Source of the DNA: Actinomyces culturomici
GTDB lineage: Bacteria; Actinomycetota; Actinomycetes; Actinomycetales; Actinomycetaceae
DNA length: 64,000 nucleotides
Assembly (NCBI RefSeq): GCF_900499005.1
Contig: NZ_LS991316.1
Location: 62,001-126,000, forward strand
Direction of reading: 5' to 3'
Under the pieces are notes generated by a model, which was given only the letters and a program-made list of their open reading frames with translations, was not told where the DNA came from and searched no databases. The position numbers and the translations under genes were made by a program. Numbering within the stretch: position 1 is the first letter of the stretch; every line of letters starts with the position of its first letter. Of the stretch, positions 46,146 through 55,697 are shown piece after piece.

Positions 46146-47609
46146 GTGAGCACACAGAATCGGGCCGCGTCATCCCAATCCGCGGCCGCGCCCTCGTCCA
46201 TCGATAAGTTCTTCCACATCACCGAGCGGGGATCCACCATCGGCCAGGAAGTGCGCGGCGGCTTCGTCACGTTCTTCGCGATGGCCTACATCCTCGTCGT
46301 CAACCCCATCATCCTGTCCGCCACCCTCCCCAAGGACGCGGGCTTCGGATTCGCCGACATCGCCGCGGGCACCGCCCTCATCGCCGGTCTCATGACCATC
46401 CTCATGGGCGTCGTCGCGAACTTCCCGCTCTCCCTCGCCGCCGGCATGGGCCTCAACGCCGTCGTCGCCTACTCCCTCGTCGGAGGCGCCGGCCTCACCT
46501 ACCAGGAGGCCATGGGCCTCATCGTCTGGGAGGGCATCCTCATCACGGTCCTCGTCCTCACCGGCTTCCGCGAGGCGGTCTTCAAGGCCGTCCCCCGCCA
46601 GCTGAAGACGGCGATCTCCGTCGGCATCGGCCTCTTCATCGCCTTCGTCGGCCTCGTCGACGCCGGCATCATCCGCCCCGGCGGCACCCCCGTCCAGCTC
46701 GGCGTCAACGGCTCGCTCGCCGGCTGGCCGGCCTTCGTCTTCGTGTTCGGCCTCCTCCTCACGATCATCCTCTACGTCCGCAAGGTGAAGGGCGCCATCC
46801 TCATCGGCCTCCTCTCCTCGACCGTCGTCGCGATGATCCTCCAGGCGATCCTCCACATCCCCGCGATGAAGGACGCCACCGGCGCCGTCGTCAACGCGAC
46901 CGGCTGGGGCCAGACGATCCCCGAGCTCTCCGGCTCGATCGTCTCCCTCCCGAGCTTCGGATCCCTCTTCCAGGTCGACATGTTCGGCGCCTTCGCCAAG
47001 CTCGGCCCCATCGCCGTCATCCTCATGATCTTCTCGCTCATGCTCGCCGACTTCTTCGACACCATGGGCACGATGGTCGCCATCGGCGGCGAGGCCCACC
47101 TCCTCGACGAGCACGGCAACCCGCCGAAGTCCCGCGAGATCCTCCTCGCCGACTCCCTCGCCGCGATCGCCGGCGGCCTCGGCGGCGTCTCCTCGAACAC
47201 CTCCTACATCGAGTCCTCCGCCGGCGTCGGCGAGGGCGCCCGCACCGGCCTTGCCTCGGTCGTCACCGGCGTCCTCTTCCTCCTGTCGACCTTCCTCGCG
47301 CCCGCCGTCGCCCTCGTCCCCACGGAGGCGGCGTCCACCGCCCTCGTCTTCGTCGGCTTCCTCATGATGATGCAGGTCGCGGACATCGACTGGACGAAGG
47401 CCGAGATCGCGATCCCCGCGTTCCTCACCATCGCCTTCATGCCCTTCGCCTACTCGATCACCGTCGGCATCGGCATCGGCTTCATCACCTACACGGTCAT
47501 CCGCATCGCCAAGGGCGAGGCGAAGAGGATCCACGGCCTCATGTGGCTCGTGTCGGCCCTCTTCATCGTCTACTTCCTCCTCGGCCCGATCCAGTCGCTC
47601 CTCGGCTGA
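46146..47609 (+). CDS. NCS2-family purine permease (AzgA/PbuG type)
   Basis: The 487-residue protein has 12-14 hydrophobic segments. STIGQEVRGGFVTFFAMAYILVVNPIIL, FPLSLAAGMGLNAVVAYSLV, LKTAISVGIGLFIAFVGLVDAGII, DFFDTMGTMVAIGGEAHLLDE and GGVSSNTSYIESSAGVGEGARTGLASV are signatures of the AzgA-like hypoxanthine/guanine/adenine permeases. It imports purine bases by proton symport. I choose GTG 46146; a longer frame to 46089 crosses the promoter. With the NCS1 permease and PNP at 58.7-61 kb the window has two purine/pyrimidine uptake systems. Confidence 0.92.
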   Translation: MSTQNRAASSQSAAAPSSIDKFFHITERGSTIGQEVRGGFVTFFAMAYILVVNPIILSATLPKDAGFGFADIAAGTALIAGLMTILMGVVANFPLSLAAGMGLNAVVAYSLVGGAGLTYQEAMGLIVWEGILITVLVLTGFREAVFKAVPRQLKTAISVGIGLFIAFVGLVDAGIIRPGGTPVQLGVNGSLAGWPAFVFVFGLLLTIILYVRKVKGAILIGLLSSTVVAMILQAILHIPAMKDATGAVVNATGWGQTIPELSGSIVSLPSFGSLFQVDMFGAFAKLGPIAVILMIFSLMLADFFDTMGTMVAIGGEAHLLDEHGNPPKSREILLADSLAAIAGGLGGVSSNTSYIESSAGVGEGARTGLASVVTGVLFLLSTFLAPAVALVPTEAASTALVFVGFLMMMQVADIDWTKAEIAIPAFLTIAFMPFAYSITVGIGIGFITYTVIRIAKGEAKRIHGLMWLVSALFIVYFLLGPIQSLLG

Positions 47610-47634
47610 TCGATCGGTCACGAAAGAGCGGAAT

Positions 47635-47672
47635 CGGAAACCCCGCGGGAGGCGACTCCCGCGGGGTTTCCG
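47635..47672 (+). terminator. 16-bp hairpin after NCS2 permease
   Basis: CGGAAACCCCGCGGGA-GGCGAC-TCCCGCGGGGTTTCCG, perfectly paired, 26 bp after the stop. Confidence 0.88.
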
Positions 47673-47774
47673 TATCCTGGACGCGTCCCTTTCTCAGACC
47701 CCTGGAAATATCTGGAGTCGCACCGCAGTCCCACCCGAGTACGCCGCACCGATCCGAAGGAGGCGCATCCACGC

Positions 47775-49091
47775 GTGTCCCGCACCTTCCACTCCCTGAG
47801 CATCCACAACTTCCGGCTGTGGTTCTTCGGCAACATCATCGCCTCGACCGGGATGTGGATGCAGCGCGTCGCCCAGGACTGGCTCGTCCTCACCGTCCTC
47901 ACGAACCACTCGGGCACGCAGATCGGCGTCGTCACAGCCCTCCAGTTCCTCCCGATCCTCCTCATGTCGGCCTGGGCCGGCGTCCTCGCCGATCGCCTCG
48001 ACCGCCGCAAGCTCCTCCAGTGCACCCAGCTGACGAACGCCCTCCTCGGCCTCGTCCTCGGCGTCCTCGTCCTCACGGGGACCGCCGCCCTCTGGCACGT
48101 CTACCTCCTCGCCCTCATCGGCGGCGTCGCCTCCGCCATCGACTCGCCCGCGCGCCAGGCCTTCGTTTCCGAGCTCGTCCCCGCCGACTCCCTCCCCAAC
48201 GCCGTCGGCCTCAACTCGACGGCCTTCAACACCGCGCGCCTCATCGGACCCGCGGTCTCCGGCCTCCTCATCGAGGCCGTCGGGATCGGATGGGTCTTCG
48301 TTCTCAACGCGCTCCTCTTCCTCGCGCCGGTCACCGCTCTCGCGATCATGCGCGCCGAGGAACTCGTCCCCCGGCGCATCGTCCCTCGCTCGCCCGGCCA
48401 GATCCGAGAGGGCGTCGCCTACGTCAAGGCCCGCCCCGACATCATCCTCATCCTCTGCGTCGTCGCGATCGTCTCCGCACTCGGCATGAACTTCCAGATG
48501 ACGAGCGCCCTCATGGCGACCGAGGTCTTCCACAAGCAGGCCGGCGAGTACGGCATCCTCGGCTCCTTCATGGCCGTCGGCGCCCTCACCGGCTCCCTCA
48601 TCGCAGCCCGCCGCCGCGTTCCGCGCCTCCGACTCATCGTCGCCGGCGCCGGGATGTACGGGCTCCTCGAGATCCTCCTCGGCCTCGCCCCCTCCTACGA
48701 GGCATTCGCGCTCCTCTCGATCCCCACCGGCCTCGCGATGCTCACGATGATCACCTCGGCGAACGCCACCATCCAGATCACCACCGACGAGCGCATGCGG
48801 GGGCGCGTCATGGCGCTCTACTCGATGATCTTCATGGGATCGACCCCGATCGGCTCGCCGATCATCGGATGGGTCGGCGAATCCTTCGGCGCCCGCTGGT
48901 CGATCCTCGTCGGCGGCATCGCGTCGCTCCTCATCGCCGTCGCGGCCGGGCTCTGGGCGATGGTCCACTGGGACTACAAGGTCCGATTCCACGTCTCCGC
49001 TCACCCGGTGGAACTCGAGGGCCCGCTCGAGCGCGCCCGCATCGAGCAGCGCCTCGCCGAGGGCGAGCGCCGCGCCCAGACCGCCGACTGA
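47775..49091 (+). CDS. MFS transporter, DHA3-like exporter
   Basis: The 438-residue protein has 12 hydrophobic segments. FHSLSIHNFRLWFFGNIIASTGMWMQRVAQDWLVLTVL, ADRLDRRKLLQ (the MFS loop 2-3 motif) and SPARQAFVSELVPADSLPNAVGLNSTAFNTARLIGPAVSGLLI are typical of DHA3/EntS-like exporters, which pump out siderophores, macrolides or other drugs. Start GTG 47775 follows GAAGGAGGCG. It is followed by the long repeat region at 49.1-49.7 kb. Confidence 0.9.
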   Translation: MSRTFHSLSIHNFRLWFFGNIIASTGMWMQRVAQDWLVLTVLTNHSGTQIGVVTALQFLPILLMSAWAGVLADRLDRRKLLQCTQLTNALLGLVLGVLVLTGTAALWHVYLLALIGGVASAIDSPARQAFVSELVPADSLPNAVGLNSTAFNTARLIGPAVSGLLIEAVGIGWVFVLNALLFLAPVTALAIMRAEELVPRRIVPRSPGQIREGVAYVKARPDIILILCVVAIVSALGMNFQMTSALMATEVFHKQAGEYGILGSFMAVGALTGSLIAARRRVPRLRLIVAGAGMYGLLEILLGLAPSYEAFALLSIPTGLAMLTMITSANATIQITTDERMRGRVMALYSMIFMGSTPIGSPIIGWVGESFGARWSILVGGIASLLIAVAAGLWAMVHWDYKVRFHVSAHPVELEGPLERARIEQRLAEGERRAQTAD

Positions 49092-49193
49092 CGTCTTCCC
49101 CCGCCTATGGGCCCTCGCGCTCGTCCCTGCGCGCTTGTTCACCGGGCGTGGTTCTTGCGCGCTTGTTCACCGCGGCGCTCGATCAGCAGACCC

Positions 49194-49490
49194 GGATCGC
49201 CGTTTCGGCGTGGTTGGCGGGTGGCGAGGGGCGTTGAGTGTGCGATCCAGGTAGTGGCATTGCTGGATTCGGTTTCCCGAATGACCTGGATCGCCGTCTC
49301 GGCGTGGTTGGCGGGTGGGGTGGGGTGTCGAGTGTGCGTTCTAGGTGGTTCGGTGCCCGGAACCGGTGGCCTGCGTGACCTGGATCGCCGTTTCGGCGTG
49401 GTTGGCGGGTGGGGTGGGGTGTCGAGTGTGCGTTCTAGGTGGTTCCGTGCCCGGATTCGGTGGCTTGCGTGACCTGGATCGCCGTTTCGG
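49194..49490 (+). repeat. 94-bp tandem repeat array, locus 2
   Basis: GGATCGCCGTTTCGGCG or GGATCGCCGTCTCGGCG starts at 49194, 49288, 49382 and 49476, again spaced exactly 94 bp. Block B (GAGTGTGCGATCC, in later copies GAGTGTGCGTTCT) lies 42 bp after block A as at the other loci. Before it, at about 49130-49175, two GCGCGCTTGTTCACC copies are present. No gene is seen in 49092-49665. Confidence 0.93.
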
Positions 49491-49517
49491 CGTGCTCGAA
49501 TGGCCGTCCGTCGTGGC

Positions 49518-49620
49518 GTTTGGCGGGTTTCGTCCTGTTTGGCGGGTTTCGTGGTGTTCGGCGGCGAAATCTCGGTGCACTATCGCCGCCAAACACCCGG
49601 AAAGCCGCCAAACGCGTGTT
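49518..49620. repeat. Large palindrome of 19-bp TTTGGCGG/CCGCCAAA units, locus 3
   Basis: Units GTTTGGCGGGTTTCGTCCT, GTTTGGCGGGTTTCGTGGT and GTTCGGCGGCGAAATC face CGCCGCCAAACACCCGG and AAGCCGCCAAACGCGTGTT. It follows the 94-bp array directly, the same order as at locus 1, and ends 46 bp before the IS element. Confidence 0.9.
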
Positions 49621-49721
49621 GAGGGGGTGCGAAGACGGAAACCGTGCGACCACGGTCGGGGTAGGTGAGTGTTGCGTCCCGGGTTTGATGGAGGCAGTGA
49701 TGACAGGAAGGATCACTGCGC

Positions 49722-50033
49722 ATGGGACAGAGGAGGTACCCGCTGGAGCTTCGTGAGCGGGCGACGAGGATGACGCTGGAGGCGCTGGCCGACCCGGCCA
49801 GGGCTAAGGGGGGCGGTCAAGAGGATCGCCGACGAGCTGGGGGTCCATCCGGAGGCTTTGCGTACGTGGGTGCGGCAGGCCGAGGTGGACCAGGGCACCC
49901 GCCCCGGCACCACCACGGGGGAGGCCGAGAGGATCAAGGAGCTGGAGAAGGAGGTCCGCGAGCTTCGGCGGGCCAACGCGATCCTGAAGAGCGCCTCAGC
50001 TTTTTTCGCGGCGGAGCTCGACCGCCCATCCCG

Positions 50034-50037
<4 letters not shown>
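49722..50037 (+). pseudogene. IS3 orfA, frameshifted
   Basis: The frame starts MGQRRYPLELRERATRMTLEALADPARAKG, then continues in another frame as KRIADELGVHPEALRTWVRQAEVDQGT...ERIKELEKEVRELRRANAILKSASAFFAAELDRP, the usual helix-turn-helix plus leucine-zipper of IS3 OrfA. The break lies in a run of six G at about 49806-49812. A GCTTTTTTCGC run near the end may once have been the programmed frameshift site to orfB. Confidence 0.8.
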
Positions 50038-51011
<974 letters not shown>

Positions 51012-51045
51012 ACGAGCCTCCACAAAACCCAGGGCTTGACAGAGA

Positions 51046-51162
51046 GAGCCTGTTCAATGGTTTGTGTAAGCCCTCTTGGAGGGACTGACAATGATGACCA
51101 TGACGGATGAGAAGACTGCTTCTGGTGGTGCGGGTCGTGAGGCGATCTGGCGGTCGGGGTAG
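51046..51162 (+). pseudogene. Possible 5' remnant of a second insertion sequence
   Basis: GAGCCTGTTCAATGGTTTGT with the following TAAG looks like an IS256-type terminal repeat, and after a 40-bp leader a short frame MMTMTDEKTASGGAGREAIW stops at TAG 51160. This could be the truncated start of an IS256-like transposase. The support is weak. Confidence 0.3.
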
Positions 51163-51236
51163 GCGGCCGGCCTCGGTGCGCGAACGGTTGTATCCGTTCA
51201 ATAGGCGCGCCTCCGTCGGACAAGCGCGCTGGGATT

Positions 51237-51293
51237 CAGCAAGTGCGCAGGGGCTCAGCAAGTGCGCAGGGGCTCAGCAAGTGCGAGCCCTCA
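51237..51293 (+). repeat. 19-bp tandem repeat (CAGCAAGTGCGCAGGGGCT), three copies
   Basis: Copies start at 51237, 51256 and 51275. They belong to the AAGTGCGC/AAGCGCGC family, since CAAGCGCGC also occurs at 51221 and 51346. The gap 51163-51355 contains no gene. Confidence 0.8.
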
Positions 51294-51355
51294 ACAAACG
51301 CGGGGCTCGAACGAGCGCGCGAGCGCGCGAAGGGCGTGAACAAGCGCGCAAGGAC

Positions 51356-53167
51356 TCAGCCGACGGGGACCTTACTGATCTCCGACCCGTCGGACGCCTC
51401 GGCCCCGTCCTCGTCGATGAATGAGCGCGCGGCGGTCGCCGCCCCCGAGGGGGAGGCTTGGGCGAGTCCGGCGTCCGCGGCCTCCTCGGCGGCGATCTGC
51501 TCGAGGGCGCTCTGGTGGGAGAGCGGCGTCTCCTTGTAGAGGAGGCCGACGCTGGCGGCGAGGAGGAACACCGGGACCATCATGAGGAAGATCGGGGAGA
51601 GCGCCTCGGCGTACGAAGCCGTGATCGCCGTGCGCAGGACCTCGGGGAGCTGGGCGACGACCGCCGGCGTGAGCGAGGAGGTCGACCCGGAGCCGGACCC
51701 CGAGAGCTGGCCGAGGGCCTGGAGGACCGACGGATCCTTCGAGGTTGCGAGGGCCGTCAGCTTCTCCGTCAGGTGATCGGCGAGGTTGTTCGAGAAGGCG
51801 ACGCCGATGAGGGACGCGCCGAGGGAGACGGCGACCTCGCGGAAGAAGTTGTTGCCGGAGGTGGCCGTGCCGAGATCGCGGGCGTCGACGTCGTTCTGGA
51901 CGAGCGTCATGAGGAGCTGGAAGAACAGGCCGATGCCGGCGCCGAGGACGAAGACGGCGAGCGAGATCTCCCAAACGGCGGTCTCGACGTCGAAGGTCGA
52001 CATCCACAGGAGGGCGGCGGCCGCGACGAGCGGGCCCACGATCGGGTAGAGGCGGTAGCGGCCGGTGCGCGTGACGAGGACGCCGGAGCCGATGCCCGCG
52101 CCGAGCATGCCGAGCGTCATCGGGACGAGGAGCAGTCCGGACTCGGTCGCCGAGTAGCCGTAGCTCATCTGAAGATAGGTCGGCAGGTAGAGGTTCGCGC
52201 CGACCATGCCGCCCATCGCGAGCATGCCCTGAACGGTCGTGAGGATGAAGGTCCGGTTGAGCATGACGGGGACCGGGAGCATCGGCTCGGAGGCGCGCGA
52301 CTCGACGAGGGGGAGGAGGCCCCAGGAGATGAGCGCGCCCGCGATCATGACGATGACCCACGGGCTCGACCAGTCGAGCTCGTTCCCGCCGAAGGTCGCG
52401 ACGAGGACGATGAGGACGGCGCCGAGGTTCATGAGCGCGAGTCCGAGCCAGTCGATCCGGGACTTCAACGAGTGGGTGGGGAGCTTGAGGATCGCCCACA
52501 CGGCGATCCATGCGGCGACGCCGAGGGGGAGGTTCACCCAGAAGACCCAGTGCCAGGAGACGGAGTCGGTGAGCCAGCCGCCGATGATCGGCCCGAGGAT
52601 CGAGGCGATGCCGAACATCGCGCCCATCGGGGCCATGTAGGTGCCGCGCAGGCGCGGCGGGATGAGGTCGCCGGTGATCGCCTGCGAGGAGATCATGAGG
52701 CCGCCGCCGCCGAAGCCCTGGAGGGCGCGGTAGGCGATGAGTTCACCCATCGAGGAGGCCGTGCCGCAGAGGGCCGACCCGATGAGGAAGAGGGCGATCG
52801 CGACGAGGAAGAGATTCTTCCGCCCGACGAGGTCGCCGATCTTCCCGTAGATCGGCATGGTGACGGTGATCGCGAGCGTGTAGGCGGTGATGATCCACGC
52901 CATGTGGCTCGCGCCGCCGAGGTCGCCGACGATGGTCGGCAGGGCCGTCCCGACGATCGTCTGGTCTATCGCGGAGAGGAACATGACGACGAGGAGGGAG
53001 GCGTAGACCGCCCAGAATCGGCGGTCGGGGTGGAAGGCCGCGGTGGTCGAGGGATCGTTCGGGGTCTCCTCGACTCGGGCGCGCGCCGCTCGGATCGCGT
53101 CGGCGGGCGCGGTGTTCTCGGCGGACGCGGGGGCGGCGGCGTCGGCCGTGGTGGAGGTCGCGTTCAT
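51356..53167 (-). CDS. DHA2-family multidrug efflux MFS transporter (14 TMS)
   Basis: The 603-residue protein has 14 hydrophobic segments and motifs of EmrB/QacA drug:proton antiporters: FLSAIDQTIVGTALPTIVGDLGG (motif D1), GKIGDLVGRKNLFL (motif A), YRALQGFGGGGLM and SILGPIIGGWLTDSVSWHWVFWVNLPLG (motif C). The N-terminal 45 residues and the C-terminal 60 are hydrophilic; the tail (SFIDEDGAEA) is encoded by the dispersed element at 51401-51420. AAGGAG precedes ATG. It is the second gene of an operon with the TetR regulator 14 bp upstream, which probably controls it. Confidence 0.93.
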   Translation of the reverse strand: MNATSTTADAAAPASAENTAPADAIRAARARVEETPNDPSTTAAFHPDRRFWAVYASLLVVMFLSAIDQTIVGTALPTIVGDLGGASHMAWIITAYTLAITVTMPIYGKIGDLVGRKNLFLVAIALFLIGSALCGTASSMGELIAYRALQGFGGGGLMISSQAITGDLIPPRLRGTYMAPMGAMFGIASILGPIIGGWLTDSVSWHWVFWVNLPLGVAAWIAVWAILKLPTHSLKSRIDWLGLALMNLGAVLIVLVATFGGNELDWSSPWVIVMIAGALISWGLLPLVESRASEPMLPVPVMLNRTFILTTVQGMLAMGGMVGANLYLPTYLQMSYGYSATESGLLLVPMTLGMLGAGIGSGVLVTRTGRYRLYPIVGPLVAAAALLWMSTFDVETAVWEISLAVFVLGAGIGLFFQLLMTLVQNDVDARDLGTATSGNNFFREVAVSLGASLIGVAFSNNLADHLTEKLTALATSKDPSVLQALGQLSGSGSGSTSSLTPAVVAQLPEVLRTAITASYAEALSPIFLMMVPVFLLAASVGLLYKETPLSHQSALEQIAAEEAADAGLAQASPSGAATAARSFIDEDGAEASDGSEISKVPVG

Positions 53168-53181
53168 GCGGACTCCTTTCT

Positions 53182-54045
53182 TCAGTGCTGCGTTTCGGAT
53201 CGCGGGTCGGCGGGCGCCGCGTCGGGGCGCGCCGCGAGGACCTCGCGGAGGCTGCTGATGATGATCGAGATTCCCTCGGCGACCGAGTAGGGGGCGTCGG
53301 GCTCCTCGGTGGGGGAAGGCGGCGCTTCCGCGGAGTCGTGCGCCGCGGATTCATCGACGAGGTCGGGGCCGGCGGGTCCGCTCGAGGGGAGTGATCCGCC
53401 CGCGCGCTCGTTCGCCGCCGCGCCCTCGCTCGACGGGCCGTCCGCGGCTTCGCACGCCCGGTGCGAGGCGCCGGCCCACAGGTCGATGGCGGCCTTCTGA
53501 ATCCCCTGGGCGAGGCCGTAGGCGGCGATGACCCGCGGGTCGTCGATCGGGGCGTTGAAGCGGCGCGCGAGCGCCGAGCGAATCGCGTCGGCGTATTCGC
53601 GCAGTCGGGCCTGGAGGGCGGTCGTGAGCTCGGGGGTCTCGCGGAGGAGGCGCCGGAAGAGGCGGAAGTCCTCGGCGTCCTCGCGGCGGCGGGGCTCCGA
53701 GGCCTTCATCAACTCGCCGAGGTCGTCGAGGAGGTCGCCCGTCGAGGCGGCGAAGGCCTCGACGGCGTCCGCGGGGGGAACCGTCGGTCCGAGGAGGACG
53801 AGGTCGGCCTTCGCGGGGAAGTAGTTGAAGACCGTGCGCCGGGAGACTCCGGCATCGGCCGCGACCTCGTCGATCGTCATCGCGTCGTAGCCGCGCTCGG
53901 CGGCGAGGCGCATCGCGCTCGAGTGGATGAGGGCGCGGGTGCGCTCGGCCTTCTCGGCGCGCAGATCGTGGCGCGGGCCGGGGCGGTCGGCGGACCCGGA
54001 TGCGCTCGCGGCCGGGTCGGCGGATTTCGGATCATCGATTGACAC
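53182..54045 (-). CDS. TetR-family regulator of the DHA2 efflux operon
   Basis: The 287-residue protein has a TetR DNA-binding domain (LIHSSAMRLAAERGYDAMTIDEVAADAGVSRRTVFNYFPAKADLVL) and a C-terminal domain that contains an unusually long Ser/Pro/Ala-rich insertion (about 205-260), part of it (GPAGPDLVDESAA) encoded by the dispersed element at 53350-53376. GTG 54045 is chosen: TACTTA-TCGAC-GTG on the minus strand is a leaderless start, and the 30-bp operator lies directly upstream. It should repress its own operon until a drug binds. Confidence 0.88.
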   Translation of the reverse strand: MSIDDPKSADPAASASGSADRPGPRHDLRAEKAERTRALIHSSAMRLAAERGYDAMTIDEVAADAGVSRRTVFNYFPAKADLVLLGPTVPPADAVEAFAASTGDLLDDLGELMKASEPRRREDAEDFRLFRRLLRETPELTTALQARLREYADAIRSALARRFNAPIDDPRVIAAYGLAQGIQKAAIDLWAGASHRACEAADGPSSEGAAANERAGGSLPSSGPAGPDLVDESAAHDSAEAPPSPTEEPDAPYSVAEGISIIISSLREVLAARPDAAPADPRSETQH

Positions 54046-54056
54046 GTCGATAAGTA

Positions 54057-54086
54057 TGCACTCGGTGCAAAGATGCACCAAGTGCA
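54057..54086. promoter_or_regulatory. TetR operator, 13-bp inverted half-sites
   Basis: TGCACTCGGTGCA-AAGA-TGCACCAAGTGCA. The arms match in 12 of 13 positions as inverted repeats and each arm is itself nearly palindromic (TGCAC..GTGCA). It overlaps or abuts the -10 region of the TetR-efflux operon. Confidence 0.8.
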
Positions 54087-54150
54087 AGAAGTGTGGGGTG
54101 CGGCACCCGCGCTTGTTCGCCGCGCTTGTTCGCACGGACGTGCATGCGCG

Positions 54151-54219
54151 GTTGCCCGGCTCAGCGTGCGAGGGTTGCCCGGCTCAGCGTGCGAGGGGTG
54201 CCCGGCTCAACGCGCGAGG
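54151..54219 (+). repeat. 23-bp tandem repeat, three copies
   Basis: GTTGCCCGGCTCAGCGTGCG units start at 54151, 54174 and 54197. GCGCTTGTTCGCC copies flank it at 54107-54130 and GTGAACAAGCGCGC at 54227, so it sits inside a cluster of the GCGCTTGTTC family. Confidence 0.85.
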
Positions 54220-54244
54220 GATGCCGGTGAACAAGCGCGCAAGA

Positions 54245-54284
54245 GGCGGTGGCCGCGCGTCCTCCCGGACGCGCGGCCACCGCC
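54245..54284 (-). terminator. 18-bp hairpin after serC
   Basis: GGCGGTGGCCGCGCGTCC-TCCC and the exact complement. On the minus strand it follows the serC stop by 17 bp. Confidence 0.88.
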
Positions 54285-54300
54285 GCGAAGGGGAGGGTCC

Positions 54301-55434
54301 TCAGAGCGCCCGCTCGAGGATCCAGTCGAAGCACGCGAGGAGCGCCTCGACGTCCTCGGTCGGGGTCGACGGCCAGGTCGCGATCCGCAGCTGGTTCCCG
54401 CCGACTCCGCGGTAGGGGTCGATGTCGACGACGCCCTGGGTGCGCAGGCCCGCCGAGAGGGCCCTCGCATCGACCGCCTCGTCGAACTCGATCGTCACGA
54501 CGACGGGGGAGCGCCACTGCGGCTCGGACACGAAGGCGCGCGCGACCGAGGACGAGTCCGCCCAGGCGTAGAGGAGGTCCGAAGCGGCGCGCGAGCGCGC
54601 CTCCATCCCGGCGAGGCCCCCGTTCTCGAGCATCCACGCGACCTGGCGCTCGAGCATGATGAGCGTCGCGATCGCCGGGGTGTTGAGCGTCTGGTCCTTC
54701 AGCGAGTTCTTCACCGCGACCGACAGGTCGAGGAAGGTCGGCATCCACCGGTCGGTCGCCGAGTGAAGCTCCTCGGCGCGCGCCATCGCGGCGGGCGAGA
54801 GGAGCGCGACCCAGAATCCGCCGTCGGAGGCGAAGGCCTTCTGCGGCGAGAAGTAGTAGGCGTCGGTCTGTGCGACGTCCACGCCGACGGCGCCCGCGAT
54901 CGAAGTCGCGTCGACGAGCGTGAGAGCGTCCTCGCCGCCGATGCGGGTCACGGGGCTCACCGCCCCCGTCGAGGTCTCGTGATGCGGGTGCGCGAAGACG
55001 TCGGGGGCGAGTCCGTCCTCGGACGTCTCGTCCCCGCTCAGTCGGGACACCGTCCCGGCCTCGCCGACGACGCGGATCGCGGCGTCGAGGTGGGGCGCCT
55101 TGTCGACCTCGGTCGCGAACTTCGCGCCGAATTCGCCGAATGTCGCGAAGGCCGCGCGCTCGCGGACGAGCGAGGTCGCCGCCACGTCCCAGAAGGCCGA
55201 CGCGCCGCCGTTGCCGAGGATGACCTCGTACCCCTCGGGAAGGGAGAAGAGCTCGCGAAGCCCCGCCCGGATCGATCCGACGACGGCCTTCACCGGCGGC
55301 TTGCGGTGGGAGGTGCCCATGAGAAGGGGCTGGGAGAGGACCTCGATCTGCTCGGGGCGGATGCGCGAGGGGCCGGATCCGAAGCGGCCGTCGGCGGGGA
55401 GGAGTTCGGCGGGAACGGGCGGGTAGGTCTCCAT
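54301..55434 (-). CDS. serC: Phosphoserine aminotransferase
   Basis: The 377-residue PLP enzyme converts 3-phosphohydroxypyruvate and glutamate to phosphoserine for serine synthesis. It matches the actinobacterial SerC form: DGRFGSGPSRIRPEQIEVL, LMGTSHRKPPVK, EVILGNGGASAFWDVAATSLV, HHETSTGAVSP, TLVDATSIAGAVGVDV, the Schiff-base lysine in YYFSPQKAFASDGGFW and the C-terminal RIATWPSTPTEDVEALLACFDW. Start: TACCTT-GTCCCC-ATG on the minus strand, leaderless. It is divergent from the DtxR gene. Confidence 0.95.
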   Translation of the reverse strand: METYPPVPAELLPADGRFGSGPSRIRPEQIEVLSQPLLMGTSHRKPPVKAVVGSIRAGLRELFSLPEGYEVILGNGGASAFWDVAATSLVRERAAFATFGEFGAKFATEVDKAPHLDAAIRVVGEAGTVSRLSGDETSEDGLAPDVFAHPHHETSTGAVSPVTRIGGEDALTLVDATSIAGAVGVDVAQTDAYYFSPQKAFASDGGFWVALLSPAAMARAEELHSATDRWMPTFLDLSVAVKNSLKDQTLNTPAIATLIMLERQVAWMLENGGLAGMEARSRAASDLLYAWADSSSVARAFVSEPQWRSPVVVTIEFDEAVDARALSAGLRTQGVVDIDPYRGVGGNQLRIATWPSTPTEDVEALLACFDWILERAL

Positions 55435-55697
55435 GGGGACAAGGTAGCCCCTCGCCTACGTCCGCCCGAGGGGCTTCCGACCCGCGGCCGTCCGGCCGAT
55501 CGACGAGGTCGGGGCGGTGAACAGGCGCGCAGGGGAAGGAGAAGGTCCTGCGCGCTCGTCGACCGGGGCCCGTCGAGCGCGCGGCCCCGGCCTCGTGAGT
55601 TCGAGATGCGGGCGGACGTCGCGGTCGCCGTGAGAAACGCCGGGGCAGCCCATATCCTTGGGGAGGTTCCATCGGGCAGCGGGGAAGGAGCGTCGAC

